Shown here: piece after piece, positions 1 to 9,580 of the stretch
How the letters are laid out: every line of letters starts with the position of its first letter
Numbering within the stretch: the stretch's first letter is position 1
NCBI GenBank assembly: GCA_022508445.1
Contig: JAFLVG010000001.1
Location: 1 to 64,000, forward strand
DNA: 64,000 nt
Direction of reading: 5' to 3'
DNA from: Clostridiales bacterium
Lineage (GTDB): Bacteria > Bacillota > Clostridia > Christensenellales > Pumilibacteraceae
Program-made: the position numbers and the translations under genes
The notes under the pieces: model-generated
Told to the model about the DNA's origin: nothing
Database searches by the model: none
What the model saw: only the letters and a program-made list of their open reading frames with translations

Positions 1-55
1 AACCGCTGACCCTCTGCTTGCAAAGCAGATGCTCTACCAACTGAGCTAAATCCCC
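1..55 (-). tRNA. tRNA-Ala (anticodon TGC), 3' end cut by window edge
   Basis: Read on the minus strand, the sequence begins GGGGATTTAGCTCAGTTGG, a normal acceptor and D-arm start. It continues into an anticodon arm whose loop reads CTTTGCAAG, giving anticodon TGC (alanine). The T-arm and acceptor 3' strand lie beyond the left edge. A promoter with 17-nt spacing lies just upstream. Confidence 0.93.
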
Positions 56-71
56 GTACCGAACGTTATAG

Positions 72-100
72 ATGATAGCAAAATTTGACATGGTTGTCAA
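72..100 (-). promoter_or_regulatory. Promoter of tRNA-Ala
   Basis: On the minus strand a perfect TTGACA (95-100) is followed after 17 nt by TATCAT (72-77), ending 16 nt before the tRNA 5' end. Confidence 0.75.
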
Positions 101-151
101 CCGTTTTGAGCTAATATATGTATTTAATTTCAAAATTGTACGCCGCCCGTA

Positions 152-180
152 TTGCTCTTTTTCGTTCATTGTAGTATACT
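152..180 (+). promoter_or_regulatory. Promoter of polA, giving a possibly leaderless mRNA
   Basis: TTGCTC (152-157), a 17-nt spacer and TATACT (175-180) lie directly before the polA ATG at 187. The start codon is only 7 nt after the -10 box, where transcription would be expected to begin. No Shine-Dalgarno sequence precedes the ATG. Confidence 0.55.
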
Positions 181-186
181 ATCAGT

Positions 187-2682
187 ATGGGAAAAGACAG
201 TTTTATCGTTATTGACGCCAATTCGCTTGTCAACCGTGCGTTCTACGCAATGCCGGGCATGACTACGTCGCGCGGCGAGCCTATCGGCGCGGTTTACGGC
301 TTTACGACCATGCTCGTTAAGCTCATCGAAAAGTACCGTCCGCGCTACATTGCCGCTGCGTTCGACGTGCACGCGCCCACCTTTCGGCACGAGCTGACGC
401 CCATTTATAAGGCGACTCGAAAACCCATGCCGATCGAGCTCGCGGCGCAGATGCCCATACTCAAAGACGTTCTTGCCGCAATGGGCATTAAGATGTTCGA
501 GCTTGCCGGCTACGAGGCCGACGACATTATCGGCACGCTTGCGAAAAGGTCGGGAGCGTTCACTTACATTCTCACAGGCGACCGCGACAGCTTACAGCTC
601 GTAAACGAAAATACGCACGCACTGCTTACCAAAAAAGGTATTTCGGAAATTCTCGAAGTTACTCCGGACACGGTCGAAAGCGTTTTCGGCGTTCCGGCTT
701 CTCGCGTTGTCGATTTCAAAGCGCTTGCCGGCGATTCTTCCGATAACATCCCCGGCGTTGCCGGAATCGGCGACAAGACAGCCGCCGAACTCATTCAAAC
801 GTTCGGCTCGCTCGACGGCATATATTCCGGGATTGACGAAATAACGGGTAGTCGCAAGACAAAACTGCTTGACGGCAAGGACAACGCTTATCTTTCGTAC
901 AAGCTCGCAAAAATCGACACCGACGTTCCGCTCGAAAATTTTGCCATCGAAGATTGCGTGCTTAACTTCCCTTTCAATGCCGCCGCTTTCGATATTCTTT
1001 CAAAGCTCGAATTCAAGTCGCTTGTTTCGCGCTCGGAGCTTTTCGCCGCCGATGGCGAAAAAGAACAAGTTAAACCGATAAAGTCCACAAGCACGACTAC
1101 CGTTCAAGACATTTCGGAGCTTAACGCGCTGTGCGGCGGCGCTCACGCTACAATCGCCGTTCTGACGACGCCCGACGGCGTGCATTTCGCGTTCGACGGC
1201 GCAAGTGATTATTTCGTGCCGATATCGGACAATCTCATGAGCGCGTTTACTTGGGACGGTTGCTTCGACGCGCTCTCGCCGCTATTTTCGGGGTGCGTGC
1301 TTGCATACGATCTCAAATCGCTGTTACACGCGGTTTCGCCGCAAAAGATAAATTCCGCCGACGACGTTGCGCTCATGGCGTATCTTCTCGAATACAGGCT
1401 CTCGCCTACCACTGCCGCAGAGCTTTTCAGCCTGCGCGAAGAGTGCTTGTCCGAGCTTCGAGCTCGCGGCATGACCGAGCTTTACCATGATATCGAGCTT
1501 CCGCTCTTGCGCGTGCTGTTCGATATGGAGAGCTACGGGTTTTCCATCGACCGAGAAAGGCTTAACGAAATCGACGGAAAGTTCACCGAGCTAATGAACG
1601 CAAACGAACAAAGAATACGCGAGAAAAGCGGCACCGATATAAATCTCAACTCGCCCAAACAGCTCGCCAAACTGTTGTTCGAGGACATGAACATCCCTTA
1701 TCCCGAAAAGAACGCAAAGACATTTTCGACCAAAGCCGAGGTCTTGCAAAAGCTGTCGGGCGAATACGATATAGTCGACGAGATACTCAAATACAGATTC
1801 AATTCCAAGCTCAAATCAACGTTTATCGACGGGCTTAAAAAAGCGGTTCGGCATGACGGCACGGTACACACGTCGTTCAACCAGATGGCGACGACGACAG
1901 GCAGGCTGTCGTCAACCGATCCGAATCTTCAAAACATTCCGACAAGGTCTGTCGAGGGCAGGCTGTTGCGGTCGCTGTTCGTTGCTCGCCGCGGCAATGT
2001 CTTGATCGACGCCGATTACAGTCAGATCGAGCTCAAACTCGTCGCGCATTTTTCGGGCGATCCAAAAATGGTCGAGGCGTTCCGAAACGGTCAGGATATT
2101 CACACATCGACCGCCGCCGAAGTGTTCGGCGTAAAAAAAGAAGACGTCACCGAGCAAATGCGAAGAGACGCCAAAGCGGTCAATTTCGGCATTGTTTACG
2201 GTATAAGCAATTACGGACTCAGCCAGAACATCCACATTTCGCAAAAGAAAGCGGACGATTATATAAAGCGGTATTTCGAACGCTTCCCCGACGTCAAAGC
2301 GTATCTCGACGAGCTTATAGAAAAGGCAAAGAAGTGTGGCTACGCCGTGACTTTGTTCGGCAGGCGCAGATCGATACCCGAGCTCAATTCGGCGAAATTC
2401 CTCGAACGCAAGTTCGGTGAGCGCGTCGCGATGAACACTCCCCTTCAAGGTACCGCCGCCGACATAATCAAAATCGCAATGGTGCGCGTGAACAGCCGCC
2501 TTGCCGGCATGAAGTCGAAGCTCATACTTCAAGTCCACGACGAGCTTATAGTGGACGCCGCGGAGGACGAGGCTGACAAGGTGTGCGAGATACTGCGCAC
2601 CGAAATGGAGGGCGCGGTCGATCTTTCCGTGCCGCTCAACGTCGACATTGCCGTAGGCAACAATTGGATGGAGTGCAAATGA
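187..2682 (+). CDS. polA: DNA polymerase I
   Basis: Family A DNA polymerase for Okazaki-fragment processing and gap repair; 831 aa, close to the usual length. The N-terminal 5' nuclease domain (about 1-290) shows YEADDIIG, TGDRDSLQL and GDSSDNIPGVAGIGDKTA. The middle domain (about 300-430) lacks recognisable DxE-type acidic motifs of the 3'-5' exonuclease, so proofreading is probably lost, as in Bacillus enzymes. The C-terminal polymerase domain carries motif A (DADYSQIELK), motif B (RRDAKAVNFGIVYG) and motif C (LQVHDELI). The ATG at 187 matches the usual family N-terminus (IVIDANSLVNRAF) but has no ribosome binding site and sits 7 nt after a -10 box. The stop codon overlaps the coaE start in an ATGA arrangement. 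Confidence 0.97.
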   Translation: MGKDSFIVIDANSLVNRAFYAMPGMTTSRGEPIGAVYGFTTMLVKLIEKYRPRYIAAAFDVHAPTFRHELTPIYKATRKPMPIELAAQMPILKDVLAAMGIKMFELAGYEADDIIGTLAKRSGAFTYILTGDRDSLQLVNENTHALLTKKGISEILEVTPDTVESVFGVPASRVVDFKALAGDSSDNIPGVAGIGDKTAAELIQTFGSLDGIYSGIDEITGSRKTKLLDGKDNAYLSYKLAKIDTDVPLENFAIEDCVLNFPFNAAAFDILSKLEFKSLVSRSELFAADGEKEQVKPIKSTSTTTVQDISELNALCGGAHATIAVLTTPDGVHFAFDGASDYFVPISDNLMSAFTWDGCFDALSPLFSGCVLAYDLKSLLHAVSPQKINSADDVALMAYLLEYRLSPTTAAELFSLREECLSELRARGMTELYHDIELPLLRVLFDMESYGFSIDRERLNEIDGKFTELMNANEQRIREKSGTDINLNSPKQLAKLLFEDMNIPYPEKNAKTFSTKAEVLQKLSGEYDIVDEILKYRFNSKLKSTFIDGLKKAVRHDGTVHTSFNQMATTTGRLSSTDPNLQNIPTRSVEGRLLRSLFVARRGNVLIDADYSQIELKLVAHFSGDPKMVEAFRNGQDIHTSTAAEVFGVKKEDVTEQMRRDAKAVNFGIVYGISNYGLSQNIHISQKKADDYIKRYFERFPDVKAYLDELIEKAKKCGYAVTLFGRRRSIPELNSAKFLERKFGERVAMNTPLQGTAADIIKIAMVRVNSRLAGMKSKLILQVHDELIVDAAEDEADKVCEILRTEMEGAVDLSVPLNVDIAVGNNWMECK

Positions 2683-3320
2683 AGTACGGCCGTAACGAAC
2701 GCGAACTACAAGAAGCGCGCGGAAAACGCGTCGGCGTGATCGGACTGACAGGCGGAATAGGCAGCGGCAAGACCGTTGCGACGCATGCGCTCATCAGTCA
2801 CGGTTTTTTCGTGATTGACGCGGACGAAATCTCGCGCGAGATGTTTGCTGTCGGCACAGACGGCGAAAGGCGAATTCTTAAACTGTTCCCTACCGCCGCA
2901 CGAGAAGACGGAACACTTAACAGAAAAAAACTTCGCGAACTCATAGCCTATGACCGTGAAGCTCGCGCAGAACTTAACGCACTCACTCACAAGGCGATAA
3001 TAGCGGAGGTAGAGCGACGCGTCGCCGACGCCAAAGCCGATTCACAGGTGGTGATTTCCGCACCGCTACTGTTGGAGAGCGGGCTTTCTCGGCTGTGCGA
3101 CGCCGTGGTATGCATTTACTGTCCTACGGAAATTAGAATCGAACGAATAACAAAGCGCGACGGAGTGTCACAGCGCGAGGCGCGCGCAATAATAGACGCT
3201 CAAATTCCCGATACCGAACGCGCCACTTTGTGCGACTACATTATCCCGTCCGACGTACCTTTAAACGAGTTCACATCGGAAGTTTTGGCTCTGTTCAACC
3301 AATTGGCAAAATTTCGCTAA
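2679..3320 (+). CDS. coaE: Dephospho-CoA kinase
   Basis: Last step of coenzyme A synthesis: ATP-dependent phosphorylation of the 3'-OH of dephospho-CoA. The protein is 213 aa and carries the P-loop GLTGGIGSGKT, DADEISREMF and SAPLLLESGL, all typical of the family. An open frame extends upstream to 2583, but the ATG at 2679 overlaps the polA stop (ATGA), so translational coupling is the best explanation and this start is preferred. polA-coaE adjacency is common in Bacillota. A strong terminator follows. Confidence 0.94.
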   Translation: MKYGRNERELQEARGKRVGVIGLTGGIGSGKTVATHALISHGFFVIDADEISREMFAVGTDGERRILKLFPTAAREDGTLNRKKLRELIAYDREARAELNALTHKAIIAEVERRVADAKADSQVVISAPLLLESGLSRLCDAVVCIYCPTEIRIERITKRDGVSQREARAIIDAQIPDTERATLCDYIIPSDVPLNEFTSEVLALFNQLAKFR

Positions 3321-3333
3321 TCCACAGCAATGG

Positions 3334-3359
3334 AAAAGACCGCCTCGGCGGTCTTTTTT
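3334..3359 (+). terminator. Intrinsic terminator after coaE
   Basis: GACCGCC and GGCGGTC pair around a 2-nt TC loop, preceded by AAAA and followed by TTTTTT. It ends the polA-coaE transcript and lies 12 nt from the convergent ABC transporter gene, which it could also serve. Confidence 0.88.
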
Positions 3360-3371
3360 GATGATTGTTAT

Positions 3372-6300
3372 TTACAGCGATTTTATGCTCGCAATCGGGG
3401 GTTTACGTGAGTACAGCGCGACGGGCAATATCGTTGATATAAAGGCCGTAACAAACGCGATTCCGAACACTATCAAAAGTGATATCGGTCCGAACACGAA
3501 CAGACTTGCCGAAAGCCCGGCGTCGCTCGCTAGCATTGAGTTGAGGAATATGCAAAGCCCGAACGAGCCGCCTGCCGATATCGCGAAGCATATAAGCGCG
3601 ATTATGAACGCCTCCGACAGGAATATTTTAAACACGTCTAGCGTGCGTGCGCCGATCGCGCGAAGAATGCCTATCTCCTTTTTCTTCGCCGTTATCGACG
3701 CCGAAATGAAGTTGAACATCATCAAGAACGCAAACACGGCGAACACAACACCGACTATAACGAACACCTTTTCCATTTCGCTTGCGATTTCTATTACGAA
3801 ATCGAGCTGTTCCTTGATTCCGTTGCTTATCCTGACGCCGGAATCGTCGGCGCCGCGCTTACTCGCTAAATCGAGCAACTGCTCTATGCGAGCGGAGGTA
3901 TGGTTAACACCGTCGAACGGAATGAATATCGTATTGATATATGCGTCTTCCGAAGGCACGTAATTGGTGTTGGAATTGCCGTTTGAATATTGCGGTTTAC
4001 GGTAATAATCGACGAACATGTCGTCGCTCATATACATACAGTCGTCGGCAAAACTTGCATTTCCGCGGAAACAGAAGTAGTACACGTCGACGGTCTTTTC
4101 GGCAGTGGTGTTGCCGCTTACGGTGAATTTTGGCTGACAATCGTATTTTTTCAATACTCCGTATACGAATGACAAGCGCTCTGCGATTGCCGTTTCGGAC
4201 AATGTCGAGAAATCCTCGTCATCGACGGCGTTATATAACTGCAACATTGTTCTTTCCGTCGTTTCATTGCGTGCGTTGTTCCACTCGTTCCACTTCTCCC
4301 AATAGTCGCCCGCACCTTCCTCGGGCTCGGGATGCTCATTTTCGTATTCGCGGTTTAACGCCTCGCGAATTAAACTATCTTTGTTGAAAAGTGCAGTGCG
4401 AATTACGTCGCGTGCCATATTGTAGCTGATTGCCACCTCGCCGCTGTCGAGCGACTTTTTAGGTGCGCCGTCAAAGCCGTAAACATTCAGAGTCACGCCG
4501 ACGTACTTGGAGAACCGATTGAGTTCCCGAACATAATCGTTGTTGGGCTCGATTTGATATTTGAGAACTGCTTTGTACGTGCTATCTTTAAAGTATAAGC
4601 TCGGTTCGAAATAATCGCCGCCGAACGAGCCGCCTTGCGCAAAGCTATCGAAAAGCTCGGGCGTAAAAGCGACTGCGTTGTACAAACCCCGATCGCGCTC
4701 CTCGCTCCAAGAATACGAGCCGAAGCCGAAGTTGTCTTTTGATGTGCCGTTGTCCGCGGCGCTCTTCATCGATTTGTAATCGGCTATTACGTTCATACCC
4801 TTGAACACGCCGACAATCTTGTACGCACGGCTTCCGATTTCGAGCGTAACCGGTTTGGACTCCGAATAAATAACGCTGTCGTTGTCGGTGACGGTAAGCG
4901 CCGTTCTGCTATCGCCGTACACAAACCGCGAGCCGCTCGACTTAAACATTTCCACCATAAAGTCGGTTATAGCCACCTCGTCATCGGCAGACGGCAATCT
5001 TCCTGCAAGCACTTTCAGGCTGTCGGTAGCGGGCACCATGCTGTTCACCTGCGATGAATAGAACGAATTAGCCGTACTCGAAAGCGTCAGATTGCCTATG
5101 TTTTGGTCTATCCTCACCGACGCGATCGCGCCAGGATATTTATTGAGTATTGCCTTAAACTCATCGTCGGTGAACTCCGTGTCCTTCGTTTCGACGTTGA
5201 TATCGCCGTTGCCGTAGTCGTGTGTTTCGTAGTACACCTTGTTGAGCATTACCTTGTTGATTTGCGAATCGACAAAGGTCTGAACGGTTACGCTACGCCC
5301 GTCGAACAGCATCAGCGTGCTGAAAAGTCCGAAAAGCACAAACGCCACTACCGAAAGCAGTATGGTGAACATCAGCCTTACCGGCTTTGTTTTCAGTCCG
5401 CTCGCGCCCATTTTGAATGCGTGGTGCAGGGGCAAGTGCGAACGAATCAGTTTTTGCTGTTCGTACTTTTTGGACTGCGGTTGCTCCTTGATGTTCTCGA
5501 ACGCGCCGACGCTTATTTCTGGCCTGCCCTCTTTCATCTGAGTTATATTTTCACGCGACGTCGAAATGACCGCCGCCCCGCCCGCTTTTGCCAAAAAGTT
5601 CTTTATGCTCAACAAGTCGTCATCGGTGAGCGCGGAGCCGCTGTTGACGGTTATTGTATCCGTGCCGAAGAACCGCACGTTTTTAGCGCCGTCGCCCTCC
5701 GCCACACGCGTTTGATCGGAAATGACCTTGCCGTCTTTGAGCTCGATTATGCGGTCGCCGTACTGCTCCGCAAAGTCGCGATCGTGCGAAATAACGATTA
5801 CGAGCTTAGTCTCCGACAGCTTTTTGAGCGTGTCGAACACTTGCTTGCCTGTCTTGCTGTCAAGCGCGCCCGTAGGCTCGTCCGCCATTATTATTTGCGG
5901 CTCTTTTACAAGCGCACGCGCAATGGCGACGCGCTGTTTTTGTCCGCCCGACAGCGTGTTGGGCTTGCGCTTGGCGAAATCCGTCATTTCTACGTCCGCC
6001 AAGATTTTTTCAATAATATTCTTATCGCGCTTTTTGTTTTGCAATTCGAGCGCGAGCGCAATGTTCTCCTCCACCGTGAACTCGTCGAGGATATTGTATT
6101 CCTGGAAAACAAACCCGACGTATGTGTTGCGGTAGCTGTCGAAGTCCTGTGCGGAAAAGCTCTTACTGCTTTTGCCCTTGATTATTATTTCGCCCGAATC
6201 CATGCGGTCCAAGCCGCCGCAAACATTTAAAAGTGTGGACTTGCCGCTACCCGACTTGCCGAGTATAAACACCATACCTTTTTCGGGGAACGTGAGCGAA

Positions 6301-6374
6301 ACGTCATCCAAGGCCTTTGTAACGACGCCCTTTTTGCTCTTGTACTCCTTTCGTATGTTCTTTACTTCTAACAT
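3372..6374 (-). CDS. ABC transporter, fused ATPase and FtsX/MacB-like permease
   Basis: Single 1000-aa polypeptide. The N-terminal ATPase (about 1-220) has Walker A (GKSGSGKST), signature LSGGQKQRVAIARAL and Walker B (IIMADEPTGALD). A first membrane segment near residues 335-360 is followed by a large extracytoplasmic region of about 450 residues. Three C-terminal membrane segments follow, with the FtsX-family sequence KKKEIGILRAIGA. This layout matches transporters that handle peptides, antibiotics or lipids by mechanotransmission rather than classic import. The substrate is unknown. The ATG has a GGAG site 6 nt upstream. The gene is monocistronic, with a consensus promoter whose -10 box overlaps a perfect inverted repeat, suggesting a dedicated repressor. 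Confidence 0.9.
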   Translation of the reverse strand: MLEVKNIRKEYKSKKGVVTKALDDVSLTFPEKGMVFILGKSGSGKSTLLNVCGGLDRMDSGEIIIKGKSSKSFSAQDFDSYRNTYVGFVFQEYNILDEFTVEENIALALELQNKKRDKNIIEKILADVEMTDFAKRKPNTLSGGQKQRVAIARALVKEPQIIMADEPTGALDSKTGKQVFDTLKKLSETKLVIVISHDRDFAEQYGDRIIELKDGKVISDQTRVAEGDGAKNVRFFGTDTITVNSGSALTDDDLLSIKNFLAKAGGAAVISTSRENITQMKEGRPEISVGAFENIKEQPQSKKYEQQKLIRSHLPLHHAFKMGASGLKTKPVRLMFTILLSVVAFVLFGLFSTLMLFDGRSVTVQTFVDSQINKVMLNKVYYETHDYGNGDINVETKDTEFTDDEFKAILNKYPGAIASVRIDQNIGNLTLSSTANSFYSSQVNSMVPATDSLKVLAGRLPSADDEVAITDFMVEMFKSSGSRFVYGDSRTALTVTDNDSVIYSESKPVTLEIGSRAYKIVGVFKGMNVIADYKSMKSAADNGTSKDNFGFGSYSWSEERDRGLYNAVAFTPELFDSFAQGGSFGGDYFEPSLYFKDSTYKAVLKYQIEPNNDYVRELNRFSKYVGVTLNVYGFDGAPKKSLDSGEVAISYNMARDVIRTALFNKDSLIREALNREYENEHPEPEEGAGDYWEKWNEWNNARNETTERTMLQLYNAVDDEDFSTLSETAIAERLSFVYGVLKKYDCQPKFTVSGNTTAEKTVDVYYFCFRGNASFADDCMYMSDDMFVDYYRKPQYSNGNSNTNYVPSEDAYINTIFIPFDGVNHTSARIEQLLDLASKRGADDSGVRISNGIKEQLDFVIEIASEMEKVFVIVGVVFAVFAFLMMFNFISASITAKKKEIGILRAIGARTLDVFKIFLSEAFIIALICFAISAGGSFGLCIFLNSMLASDAGLSASLFVFGPISLLIVFGIAFVTAFISTILPVALYSRKPPIASIKSL

Positions 6375-6396
6375 ATTTGCTCCTATGTATTATTAT

Positions 6397-6420
6397 AAAG
6401 TATAATATATCTTATACTTT
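6397..6420. promoter_or_regulatory. Inverted repeat overlapping the -10 box, likely operator
   Basis: AAAGTATAA (6397-6405), 6 nt, then TTATACTTT (6412-6420): perfect 9-bp arms covering the -10 region of the ABC transporter promoter. The position fits a dimeric repressor site. The cognate regulator is not in this window. Confidence 0.6.
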
Positions 6421-6430
6421 ATTCTGTCAA
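6402..6430 (-). promoter_or_regulatory. Promoter of the ABC transporter gene
   Basis: On the minus strand TTGACA (6425-6430), a 17-nt spacer and TATTAT (6402-6407). Confidence 0.8.
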
Positions 6431-6471
6431 CAATTTTTCTTAATTTCGTCAACAAATTTCCACATTGCGGT

Positions 6472-6984
6472 TTACGCAAATAACCCGTACACCTTTTTTG
6501 CAAACGCAATGCTGTCGAGATAGCGCGCGGTTTCGGCGAACATCTTTTCGCCGGCCAGAAATCTTTTGGCATTTTGCTCGCCTGCATTGTACGCCATGAG
6601 TGCGGCGCGCTCGTTGCCGTCAAACTTGTCTATCAATAGCGAAAGATAATAGCAACCGCAACGCAGAGAAACCGCCGGATCGCACATCTTGCTTTCGGGG
6701 TTTTCTATATACAGCGCCACGGCGCACGCCATGTACGTTTCGGGCATGAGCTGCATAAGACCCTTTGCGCCTTTTTTGGACGTCGCGTTCGGATCGAACT
6801 TACTCTCCGCCCACACAACGGATCTAACGAGCGTGCGGTCGAGCCCGAACTCGTCTGCCGCCGCATTGACCTCGCTCGCATACTTATTGGGGAATATTAT
6901 GCAAACGGCTACGGCGGAAATGACCGCGAGCAAAGCCACGCCTGCCGCGAACGCAGTAAAAATTCGTAGTGCCTTACCTTTCAT
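6472..6984 (-). CDS. Membrane-anchored lytic transglycosylase (SLT domain)
   Basis: Peptidoglycan-cleaving enzyme of 170 aa. An N-terminal hydrophobic stretch (about 8-31) acts as signal or anchor, so the domain lies outside the membrane. The Slt/LtgG-type fold is shown by the catalytic Glu60 in WAESKFDPNA, then GLMQLMPET and the AYNAG motif near the end. The length is that of short single-domain SLT proteins. The ATG at 6984 has no obvious ribosome binding site. The gene lies 87 nt after gyrA, separated from it by a hairpin, so it may be expressed partly by readthrough. Confidence 0.88.
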   Translation of the reverse strand: MKGKALRIFTAFAAGVALLAVISAVAVCIIFPNKYASEVNAAADEFGLDRTLVRSVVWAESKFDPNATSKKGAKGLMQLMPETYMACAVALYIENPESKMCDPAVSLRCGCYYLSLLIDKFDGNERAALMAYNAGEQNAKRFLAGEKMFAETARYLDSIAFAKKVYGLFA

Positions 6985-7032
6985 GCTTGTAGTCTATGTA
7001 CATAAAAGCCCGATTATTATTCGCAAAATATA

Positions 7033-7061
7033 ACCGCCGTCGCTTATCTTGCGACGGCGGT
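7033..7061 (-). terminator. Strong hairpin between gyrA and the transglycosylase
   Basis: ACCGCCGTCGC (7033-7043) and GCGACGGCGGT (7051-7061) form an 11-bp stem with a 7-nt loop. On the minus strand it is followed by TATATTTT, a weak U-tract, so termination may be partial. Confidence 0.6.
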
Positions 7062-7071
7062 CGTATGCTTA

Positions 7072-9528
7072 TTAACCGTTTGTCAGTTTGTCGTTGTACG
7101 CATATCCTGCGGCTATTGTGTGTCTGCCTTTGAGAAGAGGCTTTCCGCCGTGCGTGCGGTTTTCTATCGAGAAGTTCTCCGTAGAGTATGCGGTTAAGTA
7201 TTCGCCGTCCACATTGAACACGACCTTGAACGGCATGGTCACGATAGATGCGTACACGAGGCACTTGCCGTTGTCCGCCTTGCCCTTGCCGAAGTCGACC
7301 AGCTTGATTCCCTTGCGGTATCTGCCCATTACGTCTATCTGGCTTACGAGTACGCGCTTTGCAAAGCCGCGGTCGGTACACAGCGCAATCTCGCCGTCGC
7401 CGTTGACCTGACGGATTAGTATGCATTCGTCGCCGTCCGCAAGCGACATGCACCGAACGCCGGTCGCAATCCTGTTCTGGCTGGGCACGTCGGACATGTC
7501 CGCATTGAGGCACATGCCAGTCTTTGTCACTATCATGAGCGTCGAGCCTTCGATTTCTTCCTCTATCGCAATCAAGGCGTCGCCGTCGCGAAGCTTTGTG
7601 GCTTGGAACGCCGATTTTACAACGCCGTACTCGCTCCACGGCGATTTTTTGACAAGTCCGCCTTTGGTGTAGAACAGCAGATTGCCCTTGGGCAGTTTTT
7701 CTTCGACGAGCCGCATGTAAAGCGGATACTCGCCCTCCACCGCGTCGGCGACAATCTTTTTAAGCTCTGCGCCCTTTTCGCGCCACTTGCCGTCGGGAAT
7801 GGCCTCGACGTCGATCTTGTAACAGTTGCCGAGGTTTGTAAAGCACAAAACTCTGTCTGTGGACTTTGCGCGCACTATGCAATTGCATATCTCATTGAGC
7901 GTGGACGTATCCGTAAAGTCCTTGGTCGCCATAGTGAAGTTTTTGACGAGCATCTTTTTGAGCTGCTTGTTCGCGTTGGCCGTGATGATATACTCGAACG
8001 TGGGTTTCTCGTCGTCGCTCGGAATCGTGTATTGCTCAACCGATTGAACAATGGTCGATTTGCGGTTTTCGCGGTACTGCTTTCTGATTCCCAAAAGCTC
8101 GGTCTTGACAAGCTCCATTTGCAGCTTTTTGGACGCGATGATGGCTTCTAACCGCGTGATTTCGCTTCTGACGTCAGCAAGCTCCTTTTCGAGCTTGAAT
8201 ATCTCCAAATGCGTGAGCCTGGCAAGGCGCATATCGAGCACGGCCTGCGCTTGCACTTCGGACAGCTCAAATCTCTTTCGGAGCGCTTCCTTTGCCGCAG
8301 TCGTGTTCGGGCTTGCTTTGATTATCTTGATTACCTCGTCGATATTGCGAACCGCAATGACAAGCCCTTCCAAAATATGCTCGCGCTTTTTGGCGGCGTC
8401 GAGTTCGTACTTTGTGCGCCGCAAAACGACCTCGCGCTGATAGTTGACGTAGTACGCGATGATGTCGAGAAGCCCCATGAGTTGCGGCTTGCCGTCGGCA
8501 ATCGCAACCATATTGAACGAGAAATTGACCGAGAGGTTTGTGTATTTGAGAAGCGCGTTTATAATCTCTTTGGGATCGCAGTCGCGCTTGATCTTGATTA
8601 CGGCGCGCATGCCCACGCGATCCGATTCGTCCACGACGTCGGTTATGCCGGAAAGCACGCCCTTCTTGTCCTCGCGCACTTTGATTATGCTTTCGAGAAG
8701 CTGTGACTTGTTTACGCCGTAAGGAATCTCGTCAATGACGATAATCTTCTTGTCGTTGTCGTTTTCGATATGAATTTTAGCGCGTACCGCCACCTTGCCC
8801 TTGCCTGTTTCGTAAGCCGTCGTAAGCTCGGTCGGAATGATGACGCCGCCCGTCGGGAAGTCGGGGCCTTTGATGATTTTCATCATCTCTTTGAGCGCTA
8901 TTCTCGGATTGTCGATGTACGCTATAACGCCGTCGATTGCCTCCATGAGATTGTGCGGCGGAATGTTTGTGGCAAGACCGACGGCTATGCCCGTTGCGCC
9001 GTTTACCAAAAGATTGGGAAAACGCCCGGGCAGAATGTCGGGCTCTTGCAGTGTGTCGTCGAAGTTCCACGACCATTTGACGGTGTTCTTATCGATGTCG
9101 CGCAGTAGTTCGAGCGCAAGCGGAGTGAGCCTCGCCTCAGTGTAACGCATAGCCGCCGCGCCGTCGCCGTCGACGGAGCCGAAGTTGCCATGACCGTCCA
9201 CAAGCGTCGCGCCCATATTGAAGGGCTGTGCCATACGCACCATAGCTTGATAAATGGACGAATCGCCGTGCGGGTGAAGCTTACCCAAGCAATCGCCGAC
9301 GATACGCGCGCTCTTGCGGTACGGCTTGTCCGGCGTGATGCCGAGCTGGTGCATTGTGTATAAAATTCTGCGTTGAACGGGCTTTAATCCGTCCTCGACG
9401 CGCGGAAGTGCACGGTCGAGTATGACCGACTCCGAATACGGAATCATGGAGTCGCGCATTACGTCCTCCATCGTTTGGATTACAAGCTTGCCCGTGTCTT
9501 TATTTTCCTGTTCGTTTTCCTGTGCCAT
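7072..9528 (-). CDS. gyrA: Type IIA DNA topoisomerase subunit A (gyrase A / ParC-like)
   Basis: Breakage-reunion subunit of a type IIA topoisomerase, 818 aa. The winged-helix region contains the active-site Tyr129 in AMRYTEARL, preceded by [10 protein letters not shown] (quinolone-resistance region). A coiled-coil tower (about 430-480) and a C-terminal beta-pinwheel follow. I do not see a canonical GyrA box (QRRGGxG type) in the C-terminal domain, so the enzyme could be a topoisomerase IV-like or divergent gyrase; the symbol is a working one. It follows the B subunit by 52 nt on the same strand, and the two are almost certainly co-transcribed. Confidence 0.85.
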   Translation of the reverse strand: MAQENEQENKDTGKLVIQTMEDVMRDSMIPYSESVILDRALPRVEDGLKPVQRRILYTMHQLGITPDKPYRKSARIVGDCLGKLHPHGDSSIYQAMVRMAQPFNMGATLVDGHGNFGSVDGDGAAAMRYTEARLTPLALELLRDIDKNTVKWSWNFDDTLQEPDILPGRFPNLLVNGATGIAVGLATNIPPHNLMEAIDGVIAYIDNPRIALKEMMKIIKGPDFPTGGVIIPTELTTAYETGKGKVAVRAKIHIENDNDKKIIVIDEIPYGVNKSQLLESIIKVREDKKGVLSGITDVVDESDRVGMRAVIKIKRDCDPKEIINALLKYTNLSVNFSFNMVAIADGKPQLMGLLDIIAYYVNYQREVVLRRTKYELDAAKKREHILEGLVIAVRNIDEVIKIIKASPNTTAAKEALRKRFELSEVQAQAVLDMRLARLTHLEIFKLEKELADVRSEITRLEAIIASKKLQMELVKTELLGIRKQYRENRKSTIVQSVEQYTIPSDDEKPTFEYIITANANKQLKKMLVKNFTMATKDFTDTSTLNEICNCIVRAKSTDRVLCFTNLGNCYKIDVEAIPDGKWREKGAELKKIVADAVEGEYPLYMRLVEEKLPKGNLLFYTKGGLVKKSPWSEYGVVKSAFQATKLRDGDALIAIEEEIEGSTLMIVTKTGMCLNADMSDVPSQNRIATGVRCMSLADGDECILIRQVNGDGEIALCTDRGFAKRVLVSQIDVMGRYRKGIKLVDFGKGKADNGKCLVYASIVTMPFKVVFNVDGEYLTAYSTENFSIENRTHGGKPLLKGRHTIAAGYAYNDKLTNG

Positions 9529-9580
9529 AACTATACCCTTTTCGATAGTCGGTTAATTGTCTTGCGTAGGTTGATAAATT

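Noticed and set aside
5103..6230. 375-codon plus-strand frame opposite the ABC transporter ATPase
   Set aside because: Antisense to conserved ATPase motifs, no recognisable domains.
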